Source of the DNA: JBKBIP01 sp046297495
GTDB taxonomy: Bacteria; Planctomycetota; Planctomycetia; Gemmatales; Gemmataceae
Reading direction: 5' to 3'
DNA: 64,000 nucleotides
Assembly (NCBI GenBank): GCA_046297495.1
Contig: JBKBIP010000009.1
Span: forward strand, 1-64,000
Below, one piece after another: positions 18,020 through 26,325 of the stretch; position 1 is the first letter of the stretch; each line of letters opens with the position of its first letter. The translations under genes and the position numbers were made by a program. The notes beneath the pieces were generated by a model that did no database searches, was not told where the DNA came from, and saw only the letters and a list, made by a program, of their open reading frames with translations.

Positions 18020-18382
18020 GAAAAATCCCTCCTGCGCATGAGTTCGCGTTGCCTACCCGCGATGATGTCTTTGGTCGCCTCATCATAAAGCCAGAGTGGC
18101 AGACCTGACCAGTGTTTCTTTGGACATTCCATCAACGTCTGAAGCATTGGCTGAACAAGCGGAGTGAAAAGGAGTTGTCTTCCAGTAGCGCCCCCCTTAC
18201 CGGAGGACTGACCCCTGCCGCACGCCGACCAATCTCCAGAAATTCCCCGCCGGTCCGCTACTCTGTCTTGCCAGAAGCCCCACGCGCACCGCATAATGGC
18301 AAATAGGAGAGCAGCCCATTGCTTCCGCGTGGAGCGTCGGCAGGTTCGCGGGTATTCTCCCCATTGTAGAGGTAAGACGTAC
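18020..18382. other. Divergent intergenic region
   Basis: About 360 bases between the divergent phosphatase and DUF3467 genes. Presumably holds both promoters; no clear -35/-10 pair, repeat or RNA structure is visible. Confidence 0.4.
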
Positions 18383-19009
18383 ATGAGCGACCAGCCCCCC
18401 GGTGTTCCTTCCGAAGGCACGGAGCCGCCACGCCCGCCGCACGATCCTGGGGCCTTCACGCAAGAGATTCAACATGCCCAGATCAGCGCCCGTATCCCGG
18501 AAAAAGTGGGCCGGGGGGTGTTTAGCAGCGGGATCATGGTGCTGCAAGGACCGAATGAATTCGTCATCGACTTCGTGCAACGCTTGGCCAAGCCGCACCA
18601 GATCGTCGCGCGGGTCGTGTTGCCGATTCCGCTCATGCCTAGCTTGCTCAGGGCGGTGCATGACAATCTCGCCAATTACCAGACCACCTTCGGGCCGATC
18701 CCCGCCTTGCGAGCCGGGTCGCCACCTGCCACGCCGCCGTCGATTCAGGAGATTTACGACAACCTGAAGCTGCCCGATGACATGCTCAGTGGAGTGTACG
18801 CCAACGCCGCCATGATCTCGCATTCGCAGTCGGAATTTTGTTTCGATTTCATCACGAATTTCTTCCCACGTTCAGCGGTGTCGTGCCGGGTTTATATGGC
18901 CACGCCGCAAGTGCCCGCCCTGCTCAATACCCTGAATCGCTCCTTCCAGCAGTATCAACAGAAACTCCAACAACCCCGTCCCCCCGAACCGCCGCCGCTG
19001 CCAGGATAA
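18383..19009 (+). CDS. Duplicated DUF3467-type protein
   Basis: A 208-aa cytosolic protein. The two halves resemble each other and the small DUF3467 family: residues about 33-105 (SGIMVLQGPNEFVIDFVQRL ... VARVVLPIPLMPSLLRAV) and about 125-198 (AAMISHSQSEFCFDFITNFF ... SCRVYMATPQVPALLNTL). So it is a fused tandem version of a normally single-domain, roughly 100-aa protein. N- and C-termini are Pro-rich. The start at 18383 has GAGGT upstream. Function of the family is unknown to me. Confidence 0.7.
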   Translation: MSDQPPGVPSEGTEPPRPPHDPGAFTQEIQHAQISARIPEKVGRGVFSSGIMVLQGPNEFVIDFVQRLAKPHQIVARVVLPIPLMPSLLRAVHDNLANYQTTFGPIPALRAGSPPATPPSIQEIYDNLKLPDDMLSGVYANAAMISHSQSEFCFDFITNFFPRSAVSCRVYMATPQVPALLNTLNRSFQQYQQKLQQPRPPEPPPLPG

Positions 19010-19014
19010 GATCG

Positions 19015-19045
19015 GTTTAGCTCGCCTGCGGCTCACCCGCTAAAC
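19015..19045. repeat. Dispersed 31-nt palindrome, family B (copy 1)
   Basis: Begins GTTTAG and ends CTAAAC, with a GC-rich centre (CTCGCC...CACCCG). The reverse complement of 22994-23024 matches it at 27 of 31 positions. It sits in the short gap between the DUF3467 and Tat-protein genes. Confidence 0.7.
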
Positions 19046-19062
19046 GGAAAGGGAATCACGCC

Positions 19063-20493
19063 ATGATCGACCGACATTATCGTTGCTCGCGCCGCAAGTT
19101 TCTGGCTTCCGCCGCCGCGTTGACCTTGACCGGGGGATTNNNNNNNNNNNNNNNNNNNNNNNNNNNNNNNNNNNNNNNNNNNNNNNNNNNNNNNNNNNNN
19201 NNNNNNNNNNNNNNNNNNNNNNNNNNNNNNNNNNNNNNNCCGGAGGTCCAGGCCGAGGAGGCTGCCGCGCCAGCGCGGTTCCGCACCATGCCCCCCAAGC
19301 CGACCAGCGCAGGACGCAAGCCGCTGGCCGTCGTCACGACTGTCTATCGGCCTATGTCCCATGCGTATCACATCGCGGGTCGTTTCATCCACGGCTACAC
19401 CAAGGCGGGGGCGTTTCATGTGCCCGAACATTACGTTCGTACCATGTACGTGGACCAAGTACCGGAGAATGATTTATCGCGTGAAGTGTGTCGAGAGTAT
19501 GACATTCGCCGCTGCAAGACCATTGCCGAGGCTCTGACCGACGGCGGCGACCAGTTGGCGGTGGACGGCGTGCTCCTCATCGGCGAGCACGGCAACTACC
19601 CGCGCAACGACAAGGGACAGGTCCTCTATCCCCGCTACGAGATGATGGAGCAGATCGTCGAGGTCTTTCGCCGGACGGGAAAAAGCGTGCCAGTTTTCAA
19701 CGATAAGCACTTGTCCTATAGCTGGGACAAGGCGAAAAAAATGGTCGATTGGGCCGGCGAATGGAAGTTTGGCTTCATGGCCGGTTCGAGCTTGCCCGTG
19801 ACCTGGCGGCGGCCGGAATTGGAGCTATCGGTGGGAGCGGTGGTGGAGGATGCCCTGGTGGCGGCGCACGGCCCCATCGAGATTTACGGCTTCCACGCCC
19901 TCGAAGCGCTGCAAGTGATGCTCGAACGCCGACAGGGGGGCGAAACCGGTGTCAAGGCGGTGACCTGCTTGATCGGCAAGGACGTGTGGCGGGCCGGTGA
20001 CAAGGGCTTGTGGAGCTGGGACCTGCTCGAAGCCGCCCTGGGCCGCAGCGAGACGCTCAATCCCGGCGACGTCCGCCGCAACGTCGGCACGCCGCTGCAA
20101 GGCAAACCCTCGATCCCGGCCACCGCCTTCCTGGTCGAATACTGCGACGGCCTGCGCGGCACCGTGCTGCTCCTCAATGGTCACATTCAAGACTTCTGCT
20201 TCGCCGCCCGCCTCAAAAACGAACCCAAGCCGGCGTCGTGCATGTTCTACCTCCCCGATCCCCCTGGCGCGAAGTATTTCGACTGCCTGGTGGCCAACAT
20301 CGAGAAACTGTTCACCACTGGCCAATCCCCGTACCCCGTCGCCCGCACCCTGCTGACCAGCGGCATCCTCGACGCCGCCCTGGACAGCCACTTCCACCGC
20401 GGCCAACGCATCGAAACCCCCCAACTCGACGTGACCTACAGTCCCCCCGCCGACAGCGGCTTCTGCCGCGGCAGCGTCGCGGCGCCGGTGTGA
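19063..20493 (+). CDS. Tat-exported protein of unknown function (interrupted by an assembly gap)
   Basis: About 476 codons, gap included. The N-terminus carries a twin-arginine signal (SRRKFLASAAALTLTGG). The mature part begins 'PLAVVTTVYRPMSHAYHIAGRFI' with a Rossmann-like first strand, then 'VDGVLLIGEHGNYPRNDKG' and a C-terminal alpha/beta region. I do not recognise a characterised family; the motif spacing is vaguely like NAD-binding sugar oxidoreductases but no GxGxxG is seen. The 100-N gap (19140-19239) falls between signal and mature domain, so the linker length is unknown. Confidence 0.65.
   Translation: MIDRHYRCSRRKFLASAAALTLTGGXXXXXXXXXXXXXXXXXXXXXXXXXXXXXXXXXXPEVQAEEAAAPARFRTMPPKPTSAGRKPLAVVTTVYRPMSHAYHIAGRFIHGYTKAGAFHVPEHYVRTMYVDQVPENDLSREVCREYDIRRCKTIAEALTDGGDQLAVDGVLLIGEHGNYPRNDKGQVLYPRYEMMEQIVEVFRRTGKSVPVFNDKHLSYSWDKAKKMVDWAGEWKFGFMAGSSLPVTWRRPELELSVGAVVEDALVAAHGPIEIYGFHALEALQVMLERRQGGETGVKAVTCLIGKDVWRAGDKGLWSWDLLEAALGRSETLNPGDVRRNVGTPLQGKPSIPATAFLVEYCDGLRGTVLLLNGHIQDFCFAARLKNEPKPASCMFYLPDPPGAKYFDCLVANIEKLFTTGQSPYPVARTLLTSGILDAALDSHFHRGQRIETPQLDVTYSPPADSGFCRGSVAAPV
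19140..19239. other. Assembly gap (100 N)
   Basis: A run of exactly 100 N inside the Tat-exported protein gene. A round 100 usually marks unknown size, so the reading frame across it proves nothing. Confidence 0.95.
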
Positions 20494-20526
20494 GGGGAAA
20501 GGGAGACGTGTTTCCCCTGATTTAGA

Positions 20527-20577
20527 GAATAATCGGTTCGCGCACGGAGTTGGCAGACGCGCGCGAACTGATCATTC
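20527..20577. repeat. Dispersed palindrome, family A (copy 3)
   Basis: 17-nt arms (20527-20543 GAATAATCGGTTCGCGC and 20561-20577) with two wobble-compatible mismatches. It lies between the convergent Tat-protein gene and the truncated ligase, eight bases from the latter's stop. Confidence 0.75.
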
Positions 20578-20584
20578 CCAGTTG

Positions 20585-20947
20585 TCACTTCACTTCGGCA
20601 TAGGCGAATAAGATCGAAGCGCCGCTGACTTCCAGGGCATGATCGATCTCCGGCGGCATGTAGCGGTAGTTAAGCGGCACCGCCACCAGCCCGGCTTTGA
20701 TGCAGGCCAGATAATGGATCACTAACGCCGCCCGATTGGGCATGAGCGAGGCCACCCGATCCCCTGGCCGTAGTCCAAGACCAAGCAAATGAGCCGCCAG
20801 ACGCTTACTCACATCGTCGATCTCTCGCCACGTCCGACGGAACTCCGCCGAGATGAGAGCCGCCGCATCCGGCTTAATCTCCAGCCCCAGCCGAAGCAAG
20901 CGCGGTAGTTGGAGAGGCCCGCGCAAAGGTTCTCTTGACAGTGGCAT
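20585..20947 (-). pseudogene. Truncated AMP-binding (acyl-CoA synthetase) N-terminal fragment
   Basis: About 120 residues matching only the start of the ANL adenylate-forming family: 'WREIDDVSKRLAAHLLGLGLRPGDRVASLMPN' and 'CIKAGLVAVPLNYRYMPPEIDHAL', the usual A1/A2 region. A full enzyme has about 500-560 residues; the P-loop (A3), A5, A7 and catalytic lysine are absent. Translation stops at 20585, next to a family-A palindrome. It is probably a decayed remnant. The start is uncertain (20947 or 20983). Confidence 0.75.
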
Positions 20948-21165
20948 ATCATTCTCCGAGATAGAGCAGGATGAATCGGGCATTAGTTATAGTGCAGGAA
21001 GACTGATCCCCGTGCGACATCATACGGAAACCACCTCTCTTTCCTCTACATTTTTCTGCTTTTCCCTCGACAAACTGGCTCCGCTCTTCATTCTCTTTTC
21101 GGATTATGACATAATGACTCTTTGGCCTGAATGGTTACGAGGCTCGCCGAAGGTGGAGAGGGACC

Positions 21166-22989
21166 ATGCTCAATACCGCAATGAAGGAAGCCGTCTTCCG
21201 GCTGTTGCCGCGGGTGCGGACGCCGGCTCAGTATATTGGTGGCGAACTCAACAGCATTGTCAAGGATCATCGCCAGGTGCGCGGCAAGCTGTGCCTGGCG
21301 TTTCCCGATGCCTACACGCTGGGGACCAGCCATCACGGTTTGCAAGTGCTGTACACCATCATGAACAACGACCCGCAATGGGCGTGCGAGCGGGCCTTCA
21401 CCCCCTGGCTCGACTTCGAGGCGGAGCTGCGCCGGCACGGTTTGCCGCTGTACAGCCTGGAGACGTTCACGCCGTTGCGCGACTTCGATCTGGTCGGCTT
21501 CAGTCTGCAATATGAAGTGTGCTACACCAACCTGCTGACCATGCTTGACCTGGGCGGGATTCCACTGCACGGCAAGGACCGCGGTGTCGATGATCCCCTG
21601 GTCATCTGCGGCGGGCCGGGGGCGCAGAATCCTGAAGTGCTGGCCCCCTTCGTGGACATCTTCGTCATCGGCGACGGCGAGGAAAGCTTACCCTGGCTCA
21701 TGGAACGCTGGATGTCGCTGAAAGAGCAAGCACGGCGAGCGGCGGGCGTTAGCACTCCGGTTTCCCGCGCTGACATGATCGCCGAGATGGTCGGTGGCAC
21801 GACTTGGGCCTACGCCCCTATGTTCTACGAGCCGGAGTATCATGCCGATGGCACCATCGCCGCCATGCACCGCACCCGGAGCGACGTGCCGCGCGAAGTC
21901 ATGGCCTGCACCATTGAGCAAGAGCTGGACGCCATTCCGCTGCCGACCAAGCCGATTGTCCCCTTCGTGGAATCGTCGCACGACCGCATCGCCATCGAGA
22001 TCATGCGCGGCTGCCCCTGGCAATGCCGCTTTTGCCAATCCACGGTCATTAAGCGACCGTTGCGGGTCCGCTCCGTCGAAACCATCGTGCAAGCCGCCCT
22101 GGAGAGTTATCGCAACACCGGCCACAACGAGATCAGCTTGCTCAGCCTGAGCAGCAGCGATTATCCCGATTTCGAGGAGCTAGTCACGCGCATGCACGAG
22201 GTTTTCAATCCGCTGGGAGTGAATATCTCGCTGCCGAGTCTGCGCATCACGCACCAATTGCGGTCGCTGCCCCGGCTCATCAAAGGGGTGCGCAAGGCGG
22301 GCTTGACGCTGGCCCCCGAAGTGGCCCGCGATGACATGCGCGAGCAAATCCGCAAGCCGATCAACAACGACGATTTGTACGAAGGCTGCCGCGAGGCGTT
22401 CAAGAACGGCTGGCAGCGCGTGAAGCTGTATTTCCTGATCGGTCTGCCCGGCGAGCGCGTCGTTGATCTCGACGGCATCGTCGATATGGCCGAGCGCATC
22501 GCCCTCATCGGCAAGCAGACCATCGGCCGCTATGTCGATGTCACGGCCTCGGTGTCGAACTTCGTTCCCAAGCCGCACACGCCGTATCAGTGGAACGGCA
22601 TGCAAACGCGCGACTACCTGCATTGGGCCGGCCAGTACCTGAAGCGCCGTTGCAAGATTCGCTCGGTGAAGATCAAACAGCACAACATCGAATGCAGCTT
22701 GCTCGAAGGAGTGCTGACACGCGGCGACCGTCGGGTAGCCGTGGCGTTGGAGGAAGCTTGGCGACGCGGCTGCCGGCTCGACGGCTGGACCGAATGCTTT
22801 CAGCCGGACATCTGGTGGCAGACCTTCGCCGATCTGGGCATCGATCCGACTTGGTACTCGCACCGCCTCCGTCCCATGAGCGAGGTCTTGCCCTGGGATC
22901 ATGTCAATGTCAAGAAAGGCCGGGTATATTTGGAAAAGGAACAGACACGCAGTTTGCACCAACTGGAAGTGATGGCGACGGCGGAGTAA
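21166..22989 (+). CDS. Radical SAM protein of the TIGR03960-like family (B12-binding-like N-terminus)
   Basis: A 607-aa radical S-adenosylmethionine enzyme. The N-terminal part (about 30-200) resembles a cobalamin-binding-like Rossmann domain ('LCLAFPDAYTLGTSHHGLQ', 'VICGGPGAQNPEVL'). The 4Fe-4S cluster motif is CPWQCRFC (Cys283, Cys287, Cys290) in 'IMRGCPWQCRFCQST', then a TIM-barrel. In this family the domain is typically fused to, or next to, a DUF2344 (TIGR03936) domain that is not seen here. GGAGAGGG precedes the ATG. The substrate is unknown; the family is often linked to RNA or ribosome-related genes. Confidence 0.85.
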   Translation: MLNTAMKEAVFRLLPRVRTPAQYIGGELNSIVKDHRQVRGKLCLAFPDAYTLGTSHHGLQVLYTIMNNDPQWACERAFTPWLDFEAELRRHGLPLYSLETFTPLRDFDLVGFSLQYEVCYTNLLTMLDLGGIPLHGKDRGVDDPLVICGGPGAQNPEVLAPFVDIFVIGDGEESLPWLMERWMSLKEQARRAAGVSTPVSRADMIAEMVGGTTWAYAPMFYEPEYHADGTIAAMHRTRSDVPREVMACTIEQELDAIPLPTKPIVPFVESSHDRIAIEIMRGCPWQCRFCQSTVIKRPLRVRSVETIVQAALESYRNTGHNEISLLSLSSSDYPDFEELVTRMHEVFNPLGVNISLPSLRITHQLRSLPRLIKGVRKAGLTLAPEVARDDMREQIRKPINNDDLYEGCREAFKNGWQRVKLYFLIGLPGERVVDLDGIVDMAERIALIGKQTIGRYVDVTASVSNFVPKPHTPYQWNGMQTRDYLHWAGQYLKRRCKIRSVKIKQHNIECSLLEGVLTRGDRRVAVALEEAWRRGCRLDGWTECFQPDIWWQTFADLGIDPTWYSHRLRPMSEVLPWDHVNVKKGRVYLEKEQTRSLHQLEVMATAE

Positions 22990-22993
22990 AAAA

Positions 22994-23024
22994 GTTTAGC
23001 GGGCGAGCCACCGGCGAGCTATAC
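22994..23024. repeat. Dispersed 31-nt palindrome, family B (copy 2)
   Basis: Reverse-orientation copy of 19015-19045 (27 of 31 positions), immediately after the radical-SAM stop codon. Possible terminator hairpin. Confidence 0.7.
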
Positions 23025-23141
23025 AGAAATCAGTAAGCGGGACGAGCGCGTGCGCGAAACGATCCCTCACCGCGCCATGAGGAAGTTACATGGTTATTTT
23101 TCGGCGGTTCCCACGCACAACAAGCGTTGACGCTTGGTTTC

Positions 23142-24587
23142 TCATCCCCCCGTCCGCCACCACCAAATCAGCCAACCGATTAGCGCTCCCAGCGCCAAGG
23201 CCAATCCCAACAACAACTGGCGATGCTGGGCTGCTTTCTCGCTGGGTAGTTGAATCTCGGAAAACGAATCGCCGACTTCGGGAATTAGATCACGCAGCCG
23301 GCGGCGCGGTTTCTGATCCTCGCTGGGAAGAGCGAAGGGATTGTGTTTATCTTGCGGGGCAGGCTGGGGCAAAACCGAGCCTTTGGCCGGCGCGCCTTGG
23401 GAAAGGGAGGTCGATTTCGGCGTGACGGACGATCCTTGCGCGGCGGGTACTCCCCCCAAGAGATTATTGGACGAGGAATGCCAATCCAGTTGGCTGGCGT
23501 TGCTAATGGCAGGGCTGGGGGGCGGAATTTCCGCGTCGCTGGGGGGCGGGATCGGCTGTTGCGTCCAGGGGGCCAGGGCCTCGGCGACGGCAGCCGGTGT
23601 CGCGTAGCGGTCATCGGGCTTTTTGGCCATCATCTTGCGGATCACCATCTCCAGATCGGGAGGCACGTCGGACCGCATTCGAGAGATTGCCGTTGGCTCT
23701 TTCTTCTGATGCGCGATCAACTTTTGGGCCACGGTCGCTCCCTCGAACGGCGTCTTGCCCGTCAGTAGGTAGTAGAACGTCGCCCCCAAGCTGTAAATAT
23801 CCGTGCGAATATCAACTTTGTGACTATTGACGGCCTGTTCGGGGGACAAATAATCGGCGGTGCCCAAGATGCCTTTCTCGTTGTACTGCATGGTCAGCAT
23901 GTCGCTTTCATCCTCGAATAAGCGTGCCAAGCCCATGTCCAAAATTTTGATCACTCCTTGCCGATCCACGAGGATATTGCCCGGCTTGATGTCGCGGTGG
24001 ACCCAACCGGCCTCGAAGGCGTACTGCAACCCCTGAGCGGCTTGGCGGATGTAGTGGGCCGCCCGTTCAAAGGGGAGCGGGCCGATTTTCTGCACCAGCT
24101 GCCGCAGGTTGATCCCTTCGACGTATTCCAGCACCATGAAATGCCGCTGCCCCTCGCAATCCACGTCATAAGCATGGACGATGTTGGGGTGATCCAGCAT
24201 CCCAGCGGCGCGGGCTTCGCGGAAGAAACGCTGAACGATCTCTTGATCCTGACATTTTTCCAGGGAAATGACCTTCACCGCCACCAGCCGGCGCATTACC
24301 GGATGGGTGCAGAGATAGACTTCCCCCATGCCACCGCTGCCCAACAAGTCGAGGACGCGATACTTGCCGATGCGCAGCCCTTCCCCCTTGTGCAACAACA
24401 ATTGTCGAGCCTGGTAGCGAGTCAACAAACCGGCCGTTACCAGTCGAGCGGCCATTTTGCTGGAATCCAACGAACCGTTCATGGCCGCGATACTTCGCCG
24501 CCACATGTCCTCCAATTGTTTGTCATCGATTAGACCACTTTGGCACACATTATCCTTGAACTCATCAAGTTGAGTTGATACGGCCAT
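23142..24587 (-). CDS. Membrane-anchored Ser/Thr protein kinase (PknB-like)
   Basis: A 481-aa Hanks-type kinase. A 70-residue helical N-terminal extension typical of planctomycete kinases ('AARLVTAGLLTRYQARQLL') precedes the catalytic domain: glycine loop GSGGMGEVY (from 83), VAVK lysine 105, catalytic HRDIKPGN (197-204), DMG in place of DFG (217-219), SPE in place of APE. A Pro/Ser-rich linker and one C-terminal membrane helix (about 455-478) put the kinase inside and almost nothing outside. The start at 24587 has AAAGGT upstream. No target gene is adjacent. Confidence 0.92.
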   Translation of the reverse strand: MAVSTQLDEFKDNVCQSGLIDDKQLEDMWRRSIAAMNGSLDSSKMAARLVTAGLLTRYQARQLLLHKGEGLRIGKYRVLDLLGSGGMGEVYLCTHPVMRRLVAVKVISLEKCQDQEIVQRFFREARAAGMLDHPNIVHAYDVDCEGQRHFMVLEYVEGINLRQLVQKIGPLPFERAAHYIRQAAQGLQYAFEAGWVHRDIKPGNILVDRQGVIKILDMGLARLFEDESDMLTMQYNEKGILGTADYLSPEQAVNSHKVDIRTDIYSLGATFYYLLTGKTPFEGATVAQKLIAHQKKEPTAISRMRSDVPPDLEMVIRKMMAKKPDDRYATPAAVAEALAPWTQQPIPPPSDAEIPPPSPAISNASQLDWHSSSNNLLGGVPAAQGSSVTPKSTSLSQGAPAKGSVLPQPAPQDKHNPFALPSEDQKPRRRLRDLIPEVGDSFSEIQLPSEKAAQHRQLLLGLALALGALIGWLIWWWRTGG

Positions 24588-24857
24588 GGGGGTACCTTTC
24601 CGAGACGGGAAAAGTTCCAGTGGGGGAATGAGGGGGAATCCATACAGGCGAAATGCACACAACTATTCCAGTCGCTTTGGACGATGGGAACCGCAGGTTA
24701 TTTCCCCAGCAACTTCAATAACCTTATATATTGTGCTACTTTTTACTTCCTCACGCAACCAAAATTGTCCGTGATTTCAGAAGATTGTGCCCGAGCGAAT
24801 CGATCAGCACTCTTACCCATCTCGTAAGGATTTGCTTTTTCCACGCGGCATCCGATT

Positions 24858-24866
24858 TGCTACAAT
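24858..24866 (+). promoter_or_regulatory. Extended -10 promoter candidate for the alpha-toroid gene
   Basis: TGC-TACAAT (extended -10 form TGn-TAnnAT) 53 bases upstream of the ATG at 24919, next to a good ribosome binding site (GAGGTGA). No strong -35 is visible at the usual distance. Confidence 0.35.
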
Positions 24867-24918
24867 GAAGAAACCGAGCGACTCCAGACAACTATCTTCT
24901 TCACATACGAGGTGACTT

Positions 24919-26070
24919 ATGAGACACACACGAAACTGGCTGGCGTTGGCCTGCGTGATAGGGGTATTGATAGGATCGACGCCGGGGAGCAACGCGCAAT
25001 CCCAAGCCGGCAAGGTAGGGCCGAGCGCCGACGAGTGGAATCGGACGGTGGATCAAGCCATCGCCTATCTGCGTAAAACGCAAGCCCCCGACGGCAGCTG
25101 GAGCAAGAACCTGAATCCGGGCATCACCGGCGTCGTGGTCACCGGCCTGCTCCAGACCGGTAAAGTCAAGCCGGAAGACCCGATGGTCGAGCGCGGCTTG
25201 AAATACCTGGAATCGCTCATCAACGTCAAGGCGGGGCACCTCGCTGGCCCGGAGCCGCGCCCACAGTTGCTCAATTATGTCACCAGTATCAACGTCATGG
25301 CGTTTTCGGCGGCCAACAAGCCGGATCAGTATCAGAAGGTCATCGGCGACGCCGCGGAATACCTCAAGAAATTGCAATGGGACGAAGCCGAGGGGAAAAA
25401 GCCCAGCGATGATTTCTACGGCGGGGCCGGCTACGACAGCCAATCGCGGCCCGATCTGTCCAACACGCAATTCTTCCTCGATGCCCTGCAAGCCGCCGGC
25501 ATCGGCAAGGACGATCCGGCCGTGCAAAAAGCGTTGGTCTTTGTCAGCCGCTGTCAGAACCTCAAGAGCGAGCACAACACGGCCCCTTGGGCAGGCAAGA
25601 TCAATGACGGCAGCTTCATCTATAGCGCCGCGGGGGGCGGCCAGACCAAGTCGGAAGAGACCCCCGACGGCGGGCTGGTCGGTTACGGCACCATGACCTA
25701 CGCTGGCATCAAGAGCATGATCTACGCGGGGGTCTCCAAGGACGATCCGCGCGTGCGGAAAGCGCTGGAATGGATTCGCAACAACTACACCGTGGACGCC
25801 AACCCCGGCATGCCCAAGATCTTCGCCGAGCGCGGTTTGTACTACTACTATCACACGATGGCCAAAGCGCTGAACGCCGTAGGGCAGGACCACATTGAGG
25901 ATGCCGCTGGCAAGCAACACGACTGGCGGGCCGACCTAACCGCCGCCCTCGCCAAACGCCAACGGCCCGACGGCAGCTGGGTCAACGAAGCCGATCGCTG
26001 GATGGAAGGCGACCCGCACCTGGTCACCGGCTACGCCCTCATGGCGTTGAGCTACACCAAGCCGAAGTGA
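24919..26070 (+). CDS. Secreted prenyltransferase/squalene-oxidase-repeat (alpha-alpha toroid) protein
   Basis: A 383-aa exported protein. Signal peptide 1-26 (MRHTRNWLALACVIGVLIG...SNA). The mature part has repeated toroid motifs: 'AIAYLRKTQAPDGSWSKN', 'GLKYLESLI', 'ALVFVSRCQN', 'ALEWIRNNYTVD' and 'ALAKRQRPDGSWVNEADRW', as in squalene cyclase and prenyltransferase beta subunits. The catalytic DXDD of hopene cyclases is not visible, so a non-cyclase role is likely; in planctomycetes these are widespread secreted proteins. GAGGTGA precedes the ATG and a strong terminator follows. Confidence 0.82.
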   Translation: MRHTRNWLALACVIGVLIGSTPGSNAQSQAGKVGPSADEWNRTVDQAIAYLRKTQAPDGSWSKNLNPGITGVVVTGLLQTGKVKPEDPMVERGLKYLESLINVKAGHLAGPEPRPQLLNYVTSINVMAFSAANKPDQYQKVIGDAAEYLKKLQWDEAEGKKPSDDFYGGAGYDSQSRPDLSNTQFFLDALQAAGIGKDDPAVQKALVFVSRCQNLKSEHNTAPWAGKINDGSFIYSAAGGGQTKSEETPDGGLVGYGTMTYAGIKSMIYAGVSKDDPRVRKALEWIRNNYTVDANPGMPKIFAERGLYYYYHTMAKALNAVGQDHIEDAAGKQHDWRADLTAALAKRQRPDGSWVNEADRWMEGDPHLVTGYALMALSYTKPK

Positions 26071-26105
26071 CAACCGCGAAAGATTGACGCGCTGACGATC
26101 CCAGG

Positions 26106-26148
26106 GGGCCGGTTTGTTTTCCCAGAAAATGAACCGGCCCTCTTTTTT
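26106..26148 (+). terminator. Rho-independent terminator
   Basis: Stem GGGCCGGTT (26106-26114) / AACCGGCCC (26132-26140), loop of 17, followed by TCTTTTTT. It lies 36 bases after the alpha-toroid gene. Confidence 0.9.
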
Positions 26149-26325
26149 CCCCTTTGGTTCTTGACATTGACCCTCACGACGCTTTTGCCTACTATCCCGC
26201 CCCCGATGCGCGACCGGTTGGCTGGGAACAAGAGAAGATGGCGAAGGTAGGCGCCTCGTTATGGTCTTTCTTGGTCGAGCGGAGAATAGCGCGTCGCTTC
26301 CTTTACGGCGGAATGCAGGTGGACA

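Noticed and set aside
24901..25920. 339-codon minus-strand ORF
   Set aside because: Antisense shadow of the alpha-toroid gene, which has a signal peptide, ribosome binding site and terminator.
26161..26195. TTGACA ... TACTAT promoter upstream of the AsmA-like gene
   Set aside because: The spacing of 23 bases is too long for a sigma-70 promoter.
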